The notes under the pieces: generated by a model
Seen by the model: only the letters and a program-made list of their open reading frames with translations
What the model was told of the DNA's origin: nothing
The model's database searches: none
NCBI GenBank assembly: GCA_019925795.1
Contig: CM034309.1
Span: 29,134,729 to 29,198,728, forward strand
Length of the DNA: 64,000 nucleotides
DNA from: Dendrobium chrysotoxum
Lineage: Eukaryota; Streptophyta; Magnoliopsida; Asparagales; Orchidaceae
Direction of reading: 5' to 3'
Made by a program: the position numbers and the translations under genes
Shown here: one piece after another, positions 47,579 to 59,144 of the stretch
Numbering within the stretch: the stretch's first letter is position 1
Layout of the letters: the number at the start of each line of letters is the position of its first letter

Positions 47579-48317
47579 CCACAAGAAAACTCGCCCAAAG
47601 ACCACAAGACCCAACTTGATAGAGCACTCACGATGCTGGATCTAACATCGAGAGGGCCCACACGGGCTTTATGGGTTAAGTCTTTGCTAGTTGAAAATGT
47701 AGTGAATAGTGACTCTTTTATTTAATGAGAAATATTTGTTTTTACCAGAGCTAAATCAAATATAATTAGTATTATAATTCAAATGCTAATTAACTAAGAA
47801 AATAAAATCTTTTATCGTAAGTTAAAAAAAAAATTTACAAAATTGGCCCAAGATAAGTTTTATCCATAGCAGGGAAAGGAGCGTCGGCCAAGGAACGCTA
47901 TCAACCTTCTTTCGCGTTTCATGTCTTGTCGTCCCTATCTTATCTTTATTTATTTGCTAATATGATAAATTATTGGGTTCTAATTGTTATTGGTTCTCTG
48001 TAATGATAAGAGTAACTTTAAGTGGGTTCTGCTTATGTCTTTTTTGCACCATCTTTAATTTAATATTGCAATGTGGTAAGAAATTTTATAAAATAATACG
48101 GTAAGAAATTATTCTGAACTTCCTGTAAGTGTCAGTGGGGGCGATCTATTCTACTGACGTAGCAATCACGGATTAAACCGAACCTGGCTTGAAACTTCAA
48201 ATCAAGGGTTTTTAAACCCGGCCGGTGGAGTTACTGGTTTCTGCGATTTTGTTATTTAATTTTGGTTTTAATTATAATTATTTTTAAGACTTATAATGAA
48301 AATATTTTAAATATTAA
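47579..48317. other. Intergenic DNA, nothing identified
   Basis: Mixed AT-rich DNA with no coding or repeat structure that I could delimit. Confidence 0.45.
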
Positions 48318-48719
48318 AATTTTATTTGAGGCAGTTTTTTTATTTTTTTACTTTAAAAGCTCATTTGTCAAGTGTAGTTTGAAAAATGCTTTTCAAACCT
48401 GCTTTTTAAAGACAATGATTTGAAATAGCAATAAAAAATATCTTCTAAATATACATTATTTTCTTACTAATTATTTTTATTATCATGAAAGCATAAAAAA
48501 TCTGTTCCAAATAAAGTTTAAGGGTCTGGTTGGGACGATATTTTTTATGCTTCGGGGCAGATAATAATCATAATTTTATTTGACTATTATTTTTTTAATT
48601 ATTTTTTTATCATTTTTCAAAAAAAAAGTTATTTTTTTCAACTAAAATAATTTATCTATTTTTCCAATAATTATTTTACAGCCAACTTATAAGACGTTAT
48701 AATCATCCCAAATAAATCC
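48318..48719. mobile_element. Two Tourist-like elements end to end sharing TAA
   Basis: 48318-48518 and 48522-48719 each have inverted ends (TTTATTTGAGGCAG / TCTGTTCCAAATAAA; GGTCTGGTTGGGACGAT / ATCATCCCAAATAAATCC). TAA lies at 48315-48317, 48519-48521 and 48720-48722, so the middle TAA is common to both. Confidence 0.7.
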
Positions 48720-49004
48720 TAAGTTCCAATAATTACAACTGTATTAGTTATTTTAACTGATTCTGACTTTGTAATGACCTAAAAAAAGGTATAATTTAGC
48801 TATCAACTCAATAAAATGGCTTATAAATTGAGCTTTTATTTAAGTTTTGAACTAACTTACTTAAAAAATATTAATATATACTATATATTCATGAGTTCTC
48901 TTTCAATACCATAAAAAAATCTAAAAATCAAGCTTAATTAGTTTTCTCATTCACCCTTCTTCTTTTTTTTCTCTCATCAGAATAACTAACAACTATCTGA
49001 CTAA

Positions 49005-49382
49005 GGCTTCGTTTGGCACAGCTTCTTTGTTACTTTCTAAAACGACTTTTTAGTACAAAAATTTCTTCAATTAGAAATTTTTGTATTAAAAAGTATTTTT
49101 ATAAAGTAGCAAAAAAGCTATCTCAAAAGAAGGCTAAGACTTCATTTGGGATGACTTTCTTACTGCTTGTTAAAATAGCTTTTTAGTAAAAAATTAAAAT
49201 TTTTATATTAAAAAGCTGTTTTAAGAAGCAGTTCAATCTCAAATAAAGCCTAAGGCTTTGTTTGGGACGACTTTTTTACTGCTTCATTAAACAACTTTTT
49301 TATACAAAAATTTTTTGAATTGAAAATTTTTATATAAAAAAACTGCTTTAGAAAGCATTAAAAAAGCCGCCCCAAACGAACC
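49005..49382. mobile_element. Three Tourist-like elements in a head-to-tail array sharing TAA
   Basis: Units 49005-49134, 49138-49250 and 49254-49382 each begin GGCTTCGTTTGG or a close variant and end in its complement. TAA precedes the first (49002-49004) and separates the units (49135-49137, 49251-49253). TCA, a likely mutated TAA, follows the last. Confidence 0.8.
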
Positions 49383-50196
49383 TCAATCTTCAAAATTAAT
49401 TACTTGTACTAATGTTCCTTAATTTACGGATACGCTACTTATGATGCAAGACAGTTACGTAGATAGTCTTCAGGCTGTTATATATATATATTAATTATTA
49501 TTTGAAACGTGCACAACCTTCTGCTGTAAGCACCTGAACATAATCTATTGGTGAACGTGCCAATTGCAAGCAAAGACAACTTCCAACACTAATTTAATCA
49601 AATTTCACTAATTTGTTTTATAAGTATCAGTGAGTGCTATGATTGTGATTGTTTTATCGTGCTACACATGCTCTAATTATTTCTAAATATTATCAATTTT
49701 TAGTGATAATCTGATGCGCACATTTTACTTTGCTATTTAACTGGTATTTATTTGTTCATTTTGGAGTTTAGAGAAGGTTTGGTTTGGTTCACATTGTATA
49801 TTTAAAAGAAAAAGCAAATGATGTTAGTATACTTTAAGTTTTACTTTTTAGTGCAATTGGGTCATTGCTTAATAAATTAATCAGAAAATAGATATAATGG
49901 GTATGCACTAGAACTAATAATAATAATAATAATAATAAGTTAAAAAGCATATATATGACGATTATATTTGAGAAATACCTAAATATGATCAATAATATTT
50001 TTTGTGGTTGCATCTTGGGTTACTCCCCAACTTCATGTATTAGCCTCCTATGGAGGTATCATTATTTACTGTTATAATATTATTGAGGTTGAGCATTATC
50101 CTCCAATAAAAGGGTTAGGTAAAAGAAATTGATTGGTCATAATTATAAAAATATGAGGCATTGAGATTCTTTTACAGAGATGATCATCGAGCATTA
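49383..50196. other. Intergenic DNA, nothing identified
   Basis: AT-rich DNA with a short AAT run (about 49918-49940). No gene or delimited repeat. Confidence 0.5.
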
Positions 50197-50463
50197 TGTT
50201 GCAAATCTGGTTTTAAAAAGTACAGTTTTGATAATGATAAATATGTTTGTATTCTGTTTTGCTTGGCTAACCCATTTCAGGTACAAAAAGATCAAAAGCA
50301 ACTCAAGCCAACTCAAGATCGGGTCCAAATGTGTCTAAGTGTACTGTTTTCCTTTTCTTGAGTCAATTGTAATGTAACTGATCTCCTAGCTAAGTAACAT
50401 TGCACACACACACTCAGTGGGAGAGCTTGAGTGAATTAGAGTTTCTGTTCATTTTTTTGTTCA

Positions 50464-51094
50464 GATCGTCCTGGACGATATTCACATCGTCCAGGACGAT
50501 CAAGTAAAAATAGAAACCCTAATTAGGGCGACCAAGTTAAGTCTGTCTGATTAAGCTGATTGTCCTGGACGATCAATATATCGTACGGGACGATAGGCTC
50601 AAATCAAAAATTCTCAACCGCTAGATCAAGTTAGGCAAGTTTTTATTTTAAGATATTTGGTATGATCGTCCCGGACGATACGTGTATCGTCCTGGACGAT
50701 CCAGTACAATCATGCATAAATTAGTCTGGTGATTAAAAAAGTAATTAATATTTAATTGATACGATCATATCATCCGGGACGATCGCAGGATCGTCCGCGA
50801 CGATCATGATTGTCTAGTGTTTCAGCTGTAAGTCCAGAGCGGTGATCAGGACGATTTTGGCACTTTTTAAACTAATCATATAGGACGATATCCGTATCGT
50901 CCTGGACGATCAAGTCATTTTTGGGTCGTCCAGCACAAGTTTCTCTAGACGACCAGAGCGGTCTTCTAGATGAAATTCTTGAATTTACACTAATCGTCCC
51001 GGACAATCGCAGAATCGTACGGGATGATCTGAATAACTTTTTCCACTGATCGTCTAGGCTGAAACAACTAATTTTGAACTGATCGTACAGGACG
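50464..51094. repeat. Array of paired 15-bp palindromes in the LTR upstream region
   Basis: ATCGTCCTGGACGAT and variants (ATCGTCCCGGACGAT, ATCGTACGGGACGAT) occur mostly in pairs about 21 bp apart: near 50464/50486, 50560/50580, 50666/50687, 50769/50790, 50878/50896 and 50994/51013, with a last single near 51080. Pairs recur about every 96-116 bp, so this is a diverged ~105-bp tandem repeat in which the palindromes are the best kept part. The array lies just upstream of the LTR TATA box. Confidence 0.85.
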
Positions 51095-51137
51095 ATCTTG
51101 GCCGAACAGTTGAGATTTAGGGTAAATTTTGAGCCCT

Positions 51138-51148
51138 CATATAAAAGA
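51138..51148 (+). promoter_or_regulatory. TATA box of the SIRE-like LTR
   Basis: CATATAAAAGA, followed by a GA-rich leader, lies just after the palindrome array. Position and context fit the LTR promoter. Confidence 0.6.
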
Positions 51149-51367
51149 TCTTTTTTTTTCAACAAGAAAAATCTTTTACCACTATCCTTTACAGAGAAAC
51201 CCTAGAAAGAGAGAGTTTGGGAGAGAGAGAGAGAGGATCTTGTGAGGGGGAGTTTGTGAGGGATTCACGAAGGTTGCTCCAAGCAAGGATCAGAGTCATC
51301 TTCTCCGTTCGTCGTCTCTCATCTTGTTGGTATTCTGTGTGGGAGGATCATTCGCAAGAAGATCCGA

Positions 51368-51520
51368 GTTCTCTGCCCACTTCAGGAGGAAGCGAAAGGA
51401 GTTCAGATTCTCTGCCTGCTTTAGGAGGAAGTGAAAGGAGTCCGAGGTTCTCTGCCTGCTTCATGAGGAAGCGAAAGGAGGTTAGGTTCTCTGCCTCACC
51501 GTGTCGGTGGAAAGGAGTTT
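51368..51520 (+). repeat. ~40-bp tandem repeat, 3.5 copies
   Basis: TTCTCTGCCTGCTT..GGAAG.GAAAGGAG is reiterated in the transcribed part of the LTR. The copies are diverged. Confidence 0.8.
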
Positions 51521-51870
51521 TTGTACAGGCTTCTCCGCCTTGCTGTGGGAGCAGAAGGAGAGTCACTTTGAGTTAGTACAATACCCGGAGGGGAGGCTCC
51601 GGGGAGTTGACGTAGGTCAAGTTGACTGAACCACTATAAAATCTGGTGTGTTCTTTCTAATTACTTTCTGCACTTTAATTTTCTGTGATTATCTGCTTGG
51701 GTGAAATCTGTGTTTGATCTTTTCGTTTATGTATTTACTTGTTTCTGATGCATATCATCGAAAAGATTATTTCCTGTTATTCTCGAATTTTTAAATAACC
51801 AATTCACCCCCCTCTTGGTTAGCCTCGGGACTAGTTCATCAGGGCTTAACATCCCTATCAAACTTTCAAG

Positions 51871-51882
51871 TGGTATCAGAGC
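51871..51882 (+). other. Primer-binding site (initiator Met tRNA type)
   Basis: TGGTATCAGAGC lies two bases after the LTR end, the standard site for plant Copia elements. Confidence 0.88.
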
Positions 51883-51928
51883 GGGATTCATAAAATCTAA
51901 TTTTAAAAAACTTTTGAATTTGATCCAT

Positions 51929-52847
51929 GACTAACTTTGGTAATCGTAATTTTGTTGAAGGTTATTTAATTACACGACCACCATTATTTGATAACATACC
52001 TTTTGATTTTTGAAAAACTCGCATGTCCACTTTTCTTCAATCAATTAATTATCGTATATGGATGCTTGTTAAGGATGGCTACGAGCCGCCTTTTAGAATG
52101 ATTAATAATGTTAAAACTGAACTGCACTTTACTGATTGGACTTTTGATGATCGTGACTTAGCACAATTGAATGTCAAATGTTTGAACTATTTTTTCTGTG
52201 CTTTAAAATCTGAGGATTACATGCGTGTTTCTACTTATACAACTGGCAAAGAGATTTGGGATAGATTGTGCATCACTTATGAAGGTACAACTGAAGTCAA
52301 ACAGTCTAGGTTAAACATATTGCTTCATAACTATAAATTTTTTTGCATGAAACCCACTGAATCTATTTCTAAAATGTATATGAGGTTCACTCAAATTGTC
52401 ACTTCTTTGCATGCCTTAGATAGAGAACTTACAAACTATGAAAGAGTGAACAAAATTCTTAGATGTTTACCTTCTTCGTATGATGCTAAGATAACTGTAA
52501 TCACTGAATCTAAGGATTTGAATACTTACTCTATTGATAGCTTACTTGGATCACTCATTACTTACGAGCAAGGGGTGAACCAAAGACAACTTAGTGCAGG
52601 TGAGAAGAAGAAGGAGAAAATAGTGGCACTGAAGGCTAACGAGAGTGATACTAGTTCTTCCAGGTCTGATAGCGATGATGTTGCCTTGATTACTAGGCAA
52701 TTCAAAAGCTTTCTAAGGAAGAAACACAAGAACTTTCAGAAGTGGGACAAGGGTAAGTCTAGCAAAAATTTTAAGGGTTCATCTGATATTATCTATTTTA
52801 AATGCAGGAAGCCTGGACACCTTAATGCTGATTGTCCTACACTTTAA
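51929..52847 (+). pseudogene. SIRE-like gag, one early stop
   Basis: The frame opens with MTNFGNRNFVEGYL at 51929, meets a TGA at 52011-52013 where related gag proteins have tryptophan, and is then open from 52014 to 52847. The gag core (ELHFTDWTFDDRDLAQL, LGSLITYEQGVN) is followed by a lysine-rich segment and a zinc knuckle (CRKPGHLNADCP, about 52803-52838). The TAA at 52845 again interrupts a frame that continues in the same phase. Gag would form the particle and bind the RNA. Confidence 0.85.
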
Positions 52848-53738
52848 GCTCATCCAAGCAAGGAGAAGGGTGAGGGGAAATACAAGTTCAAGAAGGATAA
52901 GAAGCGAATTCAGAAGGCGTTCTAGGCAGATTCTGTATCAGACTCCTCTGAGACTGAAGCTGAAGAGGAGGAAACCAATTTGTGTCTGATGGCTGATGAT
53001 CATCCTGATCAGTCTGACCAGGAAGAGGTATGTGAGCTTACTTACGATCAATTATTTGAAATATTTGAACGAATTCATGCATCGTATAGGAAGCTCAAGA
53101 AAACTCATGCTAGCCTGAAACTAAAATTTCTGAATTTATAAAAAGAGCATGATTCTGTAGTTAAAGATCATTCCACACTTGACAGCAATTATATGTCTTT
53201 ACTTGATGAGTTTGATGAATTGAACAAAAAATATTCTGATTTAGTTACTGAGCATGATTCATTGAAAACCTCACATGTTGATTTAGAAAGAGCTTTTAAA
53301 GAAGTAGACAACATGGCATGTGAAGTGGAGAGTAGCAATGGTGCATTGAAATTTGAAATTGTAAGTCTTAACAAAGAGAATGAATTTCTGAAAGTTAAAA
53401 TCAGTGCTTTTGAGAAAAATAAAACACCTTATACTTTTACACAGTTTTATGCACCCCCACCTTTTGAAGAATTTATTTCAAAATCATCAAAGTATGTTGC
53501 ATACAAACCTAGGAAGAGGCACTATTACTCACGTAGATTAGTTAACCCTTTTTCTAGTGTTAGATATTTTTCATGTGGCATGCTAGGACACATTTCCCAC
53601 ACCTGCACTGTTTACCGTAGTACATATTGGGTATGGAGGCTCAAACTGCCTGTTTCACAGCACAATACACATGCATTGCATTCTTCTTTTCATAAGAAGG
53701 AACTCAAACCTATTTGGGTTCCTAAATCTGACGTTTGA
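52848..53738 (+). pseudogene. gag-pol linker with coiled coil, stop-broken
   Basis: Same phase as gag: a lysine-rich and acidic stretch with stops near 52923 and 53139, then an open coiled-coil segment (53193-53420; LDEFDELNKKYSDLVTEHD). A second, damaged zinc-knuckle-like motif follows (CGMLGHISHTC, about 53575-53605). A coiled coil after gag is common in SIRE-type elements. Confidence 0.7.
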
Positions 53739-53769
53739 TGATTTTATAGGTGTGCTCTCACACAAGGTC

Positions 53770-56700
53770 TCATGAGAGCATATGGTACCTAGACAGCGGA
53801 TGTTCAAGACACATGACTGGAGATGCAAATTAGTTCATTTCGCTGGAAGCCAAGGCGGGAGGCAAAGTTACACTTGGAGATAACACCACCAGGAGGGTGG
53901 TAAGTTCATGTATAATTGGTGATTCAAAGAATTTTATGATTGATAATATTTTGCTTGTAGATGGACTAAAACACAACCTGTTGAGCATCAGTCAACTCTT
54001 TGACAAAGGATACAACATCAAATTCCTGCCCACTTGCTATATTTTAAGCTTAAATGATAAAATTATTTTGTAGTGATAAAGGATCAACAATGCCAACAAG
54101 CTGAATGTAAGTTGCATTAAAACTGAAAATTCAATTTGCTTAAAAACTGCTGCTGATGAGTCTTAGTTGTGGCATAGGAGATTGTGCCATGCCAGTATGA
54201 AAACCCTTAGGAGAGTCACCCAAAAGGACTTAGTTAGAGGTGTCCCTAAGCTTAAGTTCACTAAGGACCACCTATGTGATGCCTGTCAATTAAGGAAGCA
54301 AGTCCAGTCCTCCTTTCACTCTGTTAAGGACATTAGCACCTCTAGACCTTTAGAAGTCCTTCACATGGATCTCTTTAGACCCATTAGCACTGTCAGCTTA
54401 GGGGGGAAGTCTATGGTTTTGTGATTGTTGATGATTACTCGAGGTTCACTTGGATTAAATTTCTGTCACATAAATCTGAATCATTTGATGAATTTAAGTC
54501 ATTCTCCACTTGGATTCAGAGAAAGTTAGGTTGTGAGATCTTGATTATTCATAGTGATCATGGTGGAGAGTTTAAAAATATGAAGTTTGGAAGTTTTTGT
54601 GAGGAGCAAGGGATTAGTCACAATTTTTTAGCTCCTAGGACCCCTCAGTAGAACGAGGTAGTTGAAAGGAAGAACATGACCTTAGTGGAAGCCGCTAGAG
54701 TCATGCTTGCTGAGTATTCACTTTCAAAATATTTTTGGGCTGAAGCGATGAACACTGTCTGTTATGTGCTAAATATGGTGAATGTTAGATCAAATCTAAA
54801 CAAAATACCTTATAAGATCATCAAGGGTAGAACTCCAAACCTGTCCCACCTCCATGTCTTTGGCTGTAAGGTTTTCATTCTGAACAACGGGAAATCATCC
54901 TTAGGAAAGTTTGACCCCAAATCTGATGAAGGAGTGTTCTTAGGCTATTCTAGTGTGGGGAAATCCTTTAGGGTGTTCAATAAGAGGACTTTGGTGGTGG
55001 AAGAGACAACTCATGTGATGTTTGATGAATCTGATCCTAAGGTGACTAGAGTTGAGGAAGAAGAAGATGTAGAAGAGATTACCCAAGGAGTTAAAAATAC
55101 AAATCTGGAAGAAAGGGTAGAACCTCAAACCACTTTGCCTAGAGATTGGAGATATTCTTCAAGTCATCCTAAAGAACTAATCTTAGGAGACCCTTCTGAA
55201 GGTGTTAGGACTAGACATGGACTTAGGAAGGAAGTAAACCACTCTGCCTTTATCTCAATGACTGAACCCACAAACATCAATCAAGCCCTTTCTGATGAGT
55301 TTTGGATCTTAACCATGCAAGAGGAACTGAATCAATTTATAAGGAATGATGTTTGGAAGTTAGTAGAAAGACCTAAGAATTAAAGTATAGTGGGAACCAA
55401 GTGGGTTTTTAAGAATAAGATGAATGATTCTGATGTGGTGGTTAGGAATAAGGTAAGATTGGTGGCTAAGGGGTATAATCAGATTGAAAGGATTGATTTT
55501 GAGGAGATCTTTGCCCATGTAGCTAGATTGGAAGCCATTAGGGTGCTACTAGCCTTTGCTTGTTATAAGAAATTTAAGCTGTTTCAAATGGATGTCAAGA
55601 GTGTCTTTTTAAATGGGATAATAAAAAAGAATATTTTTGTAGAATAACCCCCAGATTTTGAGAGTTTCCAATATCCAAATCATATTTACAAATTAAAAAA
55701 GGCCTTATATGGATTGAAACAGGCACCCAGAGCTTGGTATGAGAGGCTTAGCACATTCCTGTTAGAAAGAGAGTTTGTTAAAGGGAGCGTAGACACCGCC
55801 CTATTTCTGAGGAGAATAGGGGATGACTTACTCATTGTCCAGATCTATGTTGATGATATAATTTTTGGATCTTCTGATAAATATTTATGTGATGAGTTTT
55901 CTAAAATATTGAGTAAGGAGTTTGAGATGAGTATGATGAGAGAATTGTCCTACTTTTTTGAGTTTAGCATAAGGTAAATGGATGATGGAACCATTCTCAA
56001 TCAATTTAAATACACTAAGGACATTTTGAAGAAATATGAAATAGACAAAGCCAAGCCAATCAACACTCCCATGAGCTCCTCTGTTCAGTTAGATAAGGAT
56101 TCAAGTGGAAAATCTGTTGATCAGAAGAAGTATAGAGGAATAATTGGATCACTACTTTACCTGACTGCTAGCCGACCTGATATCATGTTTAGTGTTTGTC
56201 TTTAATTGTGCTAGGTTTCAGGCTGATCCTAAAGAGTCCCACCTGACTACTGTTTAGAGAAATCTTAGATATCTTTTAGGGACCCCAAACCTAGGAATCT
56301 GGTACCCTAGGCACAACACCTCTTTTGAGATTATTGGATATTCTGATTCTGACTTTGTAGGGTGTAGGGTAGATAGAAAGAGCACTTCTGAAACTTGTCA
56401 ATTCATAGGACAGTCTTTAGTCTCCTGGTCCAGTAGAAAATAAAACTCAGTTGCACTTTCCACTGCTGAAGTTGAGTATATTGTCTTAGGAAGTTGTGTG
56501 GCCCAAGTTTTTTGGTTGAAGCAACAAGTCTTGGATTTAGGATTACCTGTGGGCATAATTTCTATTCTGTGTGATAATACTAGTGCCATCTACATCTCTA
56601 AGAATCCAATCCAACATTCTAGAACCAAACACATTGATATAAGGCCTCATTTTGATTAGGGACCATGATACAAAATGGGACATTGAGCTACACCATGTAG

Positions 56701-56800
56701 CAACTGAAAATCAGCTGGCTGACATATTTACTAAACCACTGGCCTTTGACTCATTCAGCATCTTGAGGACCAGATTAGGTGTGATTGACATAAATGCTTG
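53770..56800 (+). pseudogene. SIRE-like pol (protease, integrase, RT, RNase H), broken
   Basis: Protease active site DSGCSRHMTG at about 53793-53822; pre-integrase LWHRRLCHAS at about 54165; integrase VDDYSRFTW at about 54424 and HSDHGGEF near 54550; FWAEAMNTVCYVLN at about 54736. Reverse transcriptase includes KWVFKNKM (55400), QMDVKSVFLNG (55585), LKQAPRAWYERL (55717) and YVDDIIFGSS (55849). RNase H includes SDFVGCRVDRKST (56345) and HSRTKHIDIR (56620). Stops occur near 53832, 54072, 54162, 54649, 55381, 55645, 55975 and 56203, with frame changes near 54415 and in RNase H. Motif order is Copia. It is inactive. Confidence 0.88.
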
Positions 56801-58140
56801 ATTCTGATGACTGCTGATTTTTTATTTGTCTGTTTTTCATTCTGTTTCTATTAGTTAGCTATTTGATTTGATTATCTGTTTTCTGTTATTTTTATTTTTC
56901 TGTTGATTTCTATTTTAGCCTAGGTGTCAGTTTGATTTGAGTATTTATTTTGATGCGATTTTTTACTTATTTTTTATATACTGGTTCATATCTTTTATTT
57001 ACTATTTTATCTCTTTCAAAATCAAATCACTGCTCACTACTACTGATAAACTAGATTTCTAACTGAGAGTTTTATCTTATTTTTATGTGAAAGCTGGTAA
57101 GCAGTAATTGATTCCATTGGATCTGTTAAAGGGAAGAAACATTGATGATTGTTTCTCTTCCTCTAACTCCTTTACTGGTGTATTATTTCTTTTGAATAAA
57201 AATCTTCTTCAAAATTAAATTATTAGTTTTTAAAATAGAGATTTATTTTATCTTCCTACAGTAATCTACCTCATATGAATAGTATTTTCAAAGTCTTGAG
57301 TCATTATTATGATTTTGTAAACCAAGTGATTGCACTTATCATGCGACGTATGGTTTTTATTTTTTGAATTACTCTTCCTTATTGTAGAGAGTAAGCTTTG
57401 GCGTCTCTTATGTCTGGAAGGTAATTTTATAACTGTGATCCTTTAATAATTTTGAGAGGGAGAAAACTTATAAAAGATGCGCAGTGCGTCAAACAAATTA
57501 AAAAAGAGGCACAAAATGAGCCCAAAGCTGAAAAGATGTGAAATATCGCCAAACTAAAAAATACACAAAGTGTATAAAAAATTAAAAGATACGTAAAGTG
57601 CCAAAAAATTTGAAAAAGAGGCACAAAATGAGCCCAAACCAAGCTTTCTTCCCTTTCAAATCATTAAATGTCTTAGAAAATTTCGTGCGCCACTTAATAT
57701 TTTTAAAAGCTTGAGTTTGAAAATCCTGATTTCTGATTTATTACTTTGGAACACTATTATATCAGATATTTTTCTGGAAAGAGGCTTGAAAGAATTTCTT
57801 TTCGAATCTAATTTTATTTCTTCTAAATTGGATTTTTTATTTTGAAAGGGATTTGCATCTATAAGGTGTCCGAGGTGGGAGTTACGAAAGTCGATTTTCT
57901 AACTTTTTCTATATTTCAGCGATGTCAATCATCTTCTTATTAGTTTTTGGATTTAAAATCAAGAAAAAATTCTGATTTACTGGAGCAGATTGATCCAAAA
58001 AAAATATCAAAAAATTCAAAACTCTTTATTTTTGTGTCTCTCGTTTTGAGTTTTATTTACTCTGCTTTTATTTTTTATTTTACTGTATGTATTTTTGGGT
58101 TCCCTAATCTTTCATCTCCATCCTCCATCTTTTTCCTGTT
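56800..58140 (+). repeat. Spacer between pol and 3' ORF, with two-copy ~112-bp repeat
   Basis: T-rich spacer. AAAAAGAGGCACAAAATGAG occurs at 57501 and 57613 within two related ~112-bp units. No coding content was recognised. Confidence 0.6.
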
Positions 58141-58148
58141 TTATTCAC

Positions 58149-58672
58149 ATCGTCCTGGACGATCCCCACATCATCCTGGATGATCTTCTTCGTCCTGGAT
58201 GATCCATCAATCGTCCTAGACGATCCATTCAAAACATCCCCACTCTGATCATACTGCTGAGAAACACCAATTATTAGTAATCGTCCTGGACGATCCTTAC
58301 ATCTTCCTGGACGATATAATCCATATCTTTCTGATCTGATCGAACGGTTGAGAATGCACCAATTATTGCTCATCGTTATAAATGATCCACCACATCATCC
58401 CAGACGATCCACGTGTCAGCAGCTGGATGATTCAAATTCGGCCCGTCCGACACTTTTATTGCATATCGTCCAGGACGATCCACCTAATTATCCTGGATGA
58501 TACTTTTCATCAACGGTCGTCCGGCTTGACTTCTCGGGATGATCGCCTGTGTCTAATCATTCTGGATGATCTCTGATCATCCTGGACGATCTGACCGTCT
58601 TTTTGACCAATCGTCCTGGCCGTCATAAATGCTCATATGGTCCTGGACGATCCTGCGATCGTACGGGACGAT
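58149..58672. promoter_or_regulatory. Second palindrome array upstream of the 3' ORF
   Basis: About 13 copies of the LTR motif (ATCGTCCTGGACGAT, ATCATCCTGGATGAT, ATCGTACGGGACGAT and others) run from 58149 to 58672, many again paired about 21 bp apart (58149/58170, 58281/58302, 58468/58489, 58557/58577, 58636/58658). A TATA-like CTATTTAAACAG (58684-58695) follows and then the ORF start. The arrangement copies that of the LTR. A promoter role is an inference. Confidence 0.6.
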
Positions 58673-58710
58673 CCGGCCGATTTCTATTTAAACAGCCGAT
58701 TTCTTCAGTT

Positions 58711-59144
58711 TTTTCCACACATCTCCTTCCATTCTCCCTCACTTGTGCTTTCTAATGGCTGACGGGAAGCGTTCTGGGCAAAAGGGTGCGAGCTCCTCAC
58801 GGGGGAATATCGATCCCCGCTTTTCCAATGCAGTCGATCAGGCTACCTTCGAGCAATATCTTGAGGTGGGCATCACACAGTACAAAATCGTAAACCCCCG
58901 CACCTTTACCTATCCTGTCCTCGATCTTTTTCCACACATCTCCTTCCATTCTCCCTCACTTGTGCTTTCTAATGGCTGACGGGAAGCGTTCTGGGCAAAA
59001 GGGTGCGAGCTCCTCACGGGGGAATATCGATCCCCGCTTTCCCAATGCAGTCGATCAGGCTACCTTCGAGCGATATCTTGAGGTGGGCATCACACAGTCC
59101 AAAATCGTAAACCCCCGCACCTTTACCTATCCTATCCTCGATCT
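58711..59144 (+). repeat. 217-bp tandem duplication at the start of the 3' ORF
   Basis: 58711-58927 is repeated as 58928-59144 with about four differences. Each copy has the same untranslated leader and ATG (58755 and 58972). Because 217 is not a multiple of three, the first copy cannot read in phase into the second. Confidence 0.9.

Larger units (their letters stand above)
50197..51868 (+). repeat. 5' LTR of the SIRE-like element
   Basis: Starts TGTTGCAAATCTGG and ends CTTTCA, two bases before the primer-binding site. The first ~285 bp match 60372-60656 closely. It contains the paired-palindrome array (50464-51094), a TATA box (51138-51148), a GA-rich leader and a ~40-bp tandem repeat (51368-51520). 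Confidence 0.88.

Noticed and set aside
50464..51094. CRISPR-like array of short palindromic repeats
   Set aside because: The repeats are paired, diverged, lie in a plant LTR and have homologous rather than unique spacers. No associated proteins and a eukaryotic context.
50872..51165. 97-codon - strand frame in the LTR
   Set aside because: A by-product of the palindromic repeats. No codon-level conservation between units.
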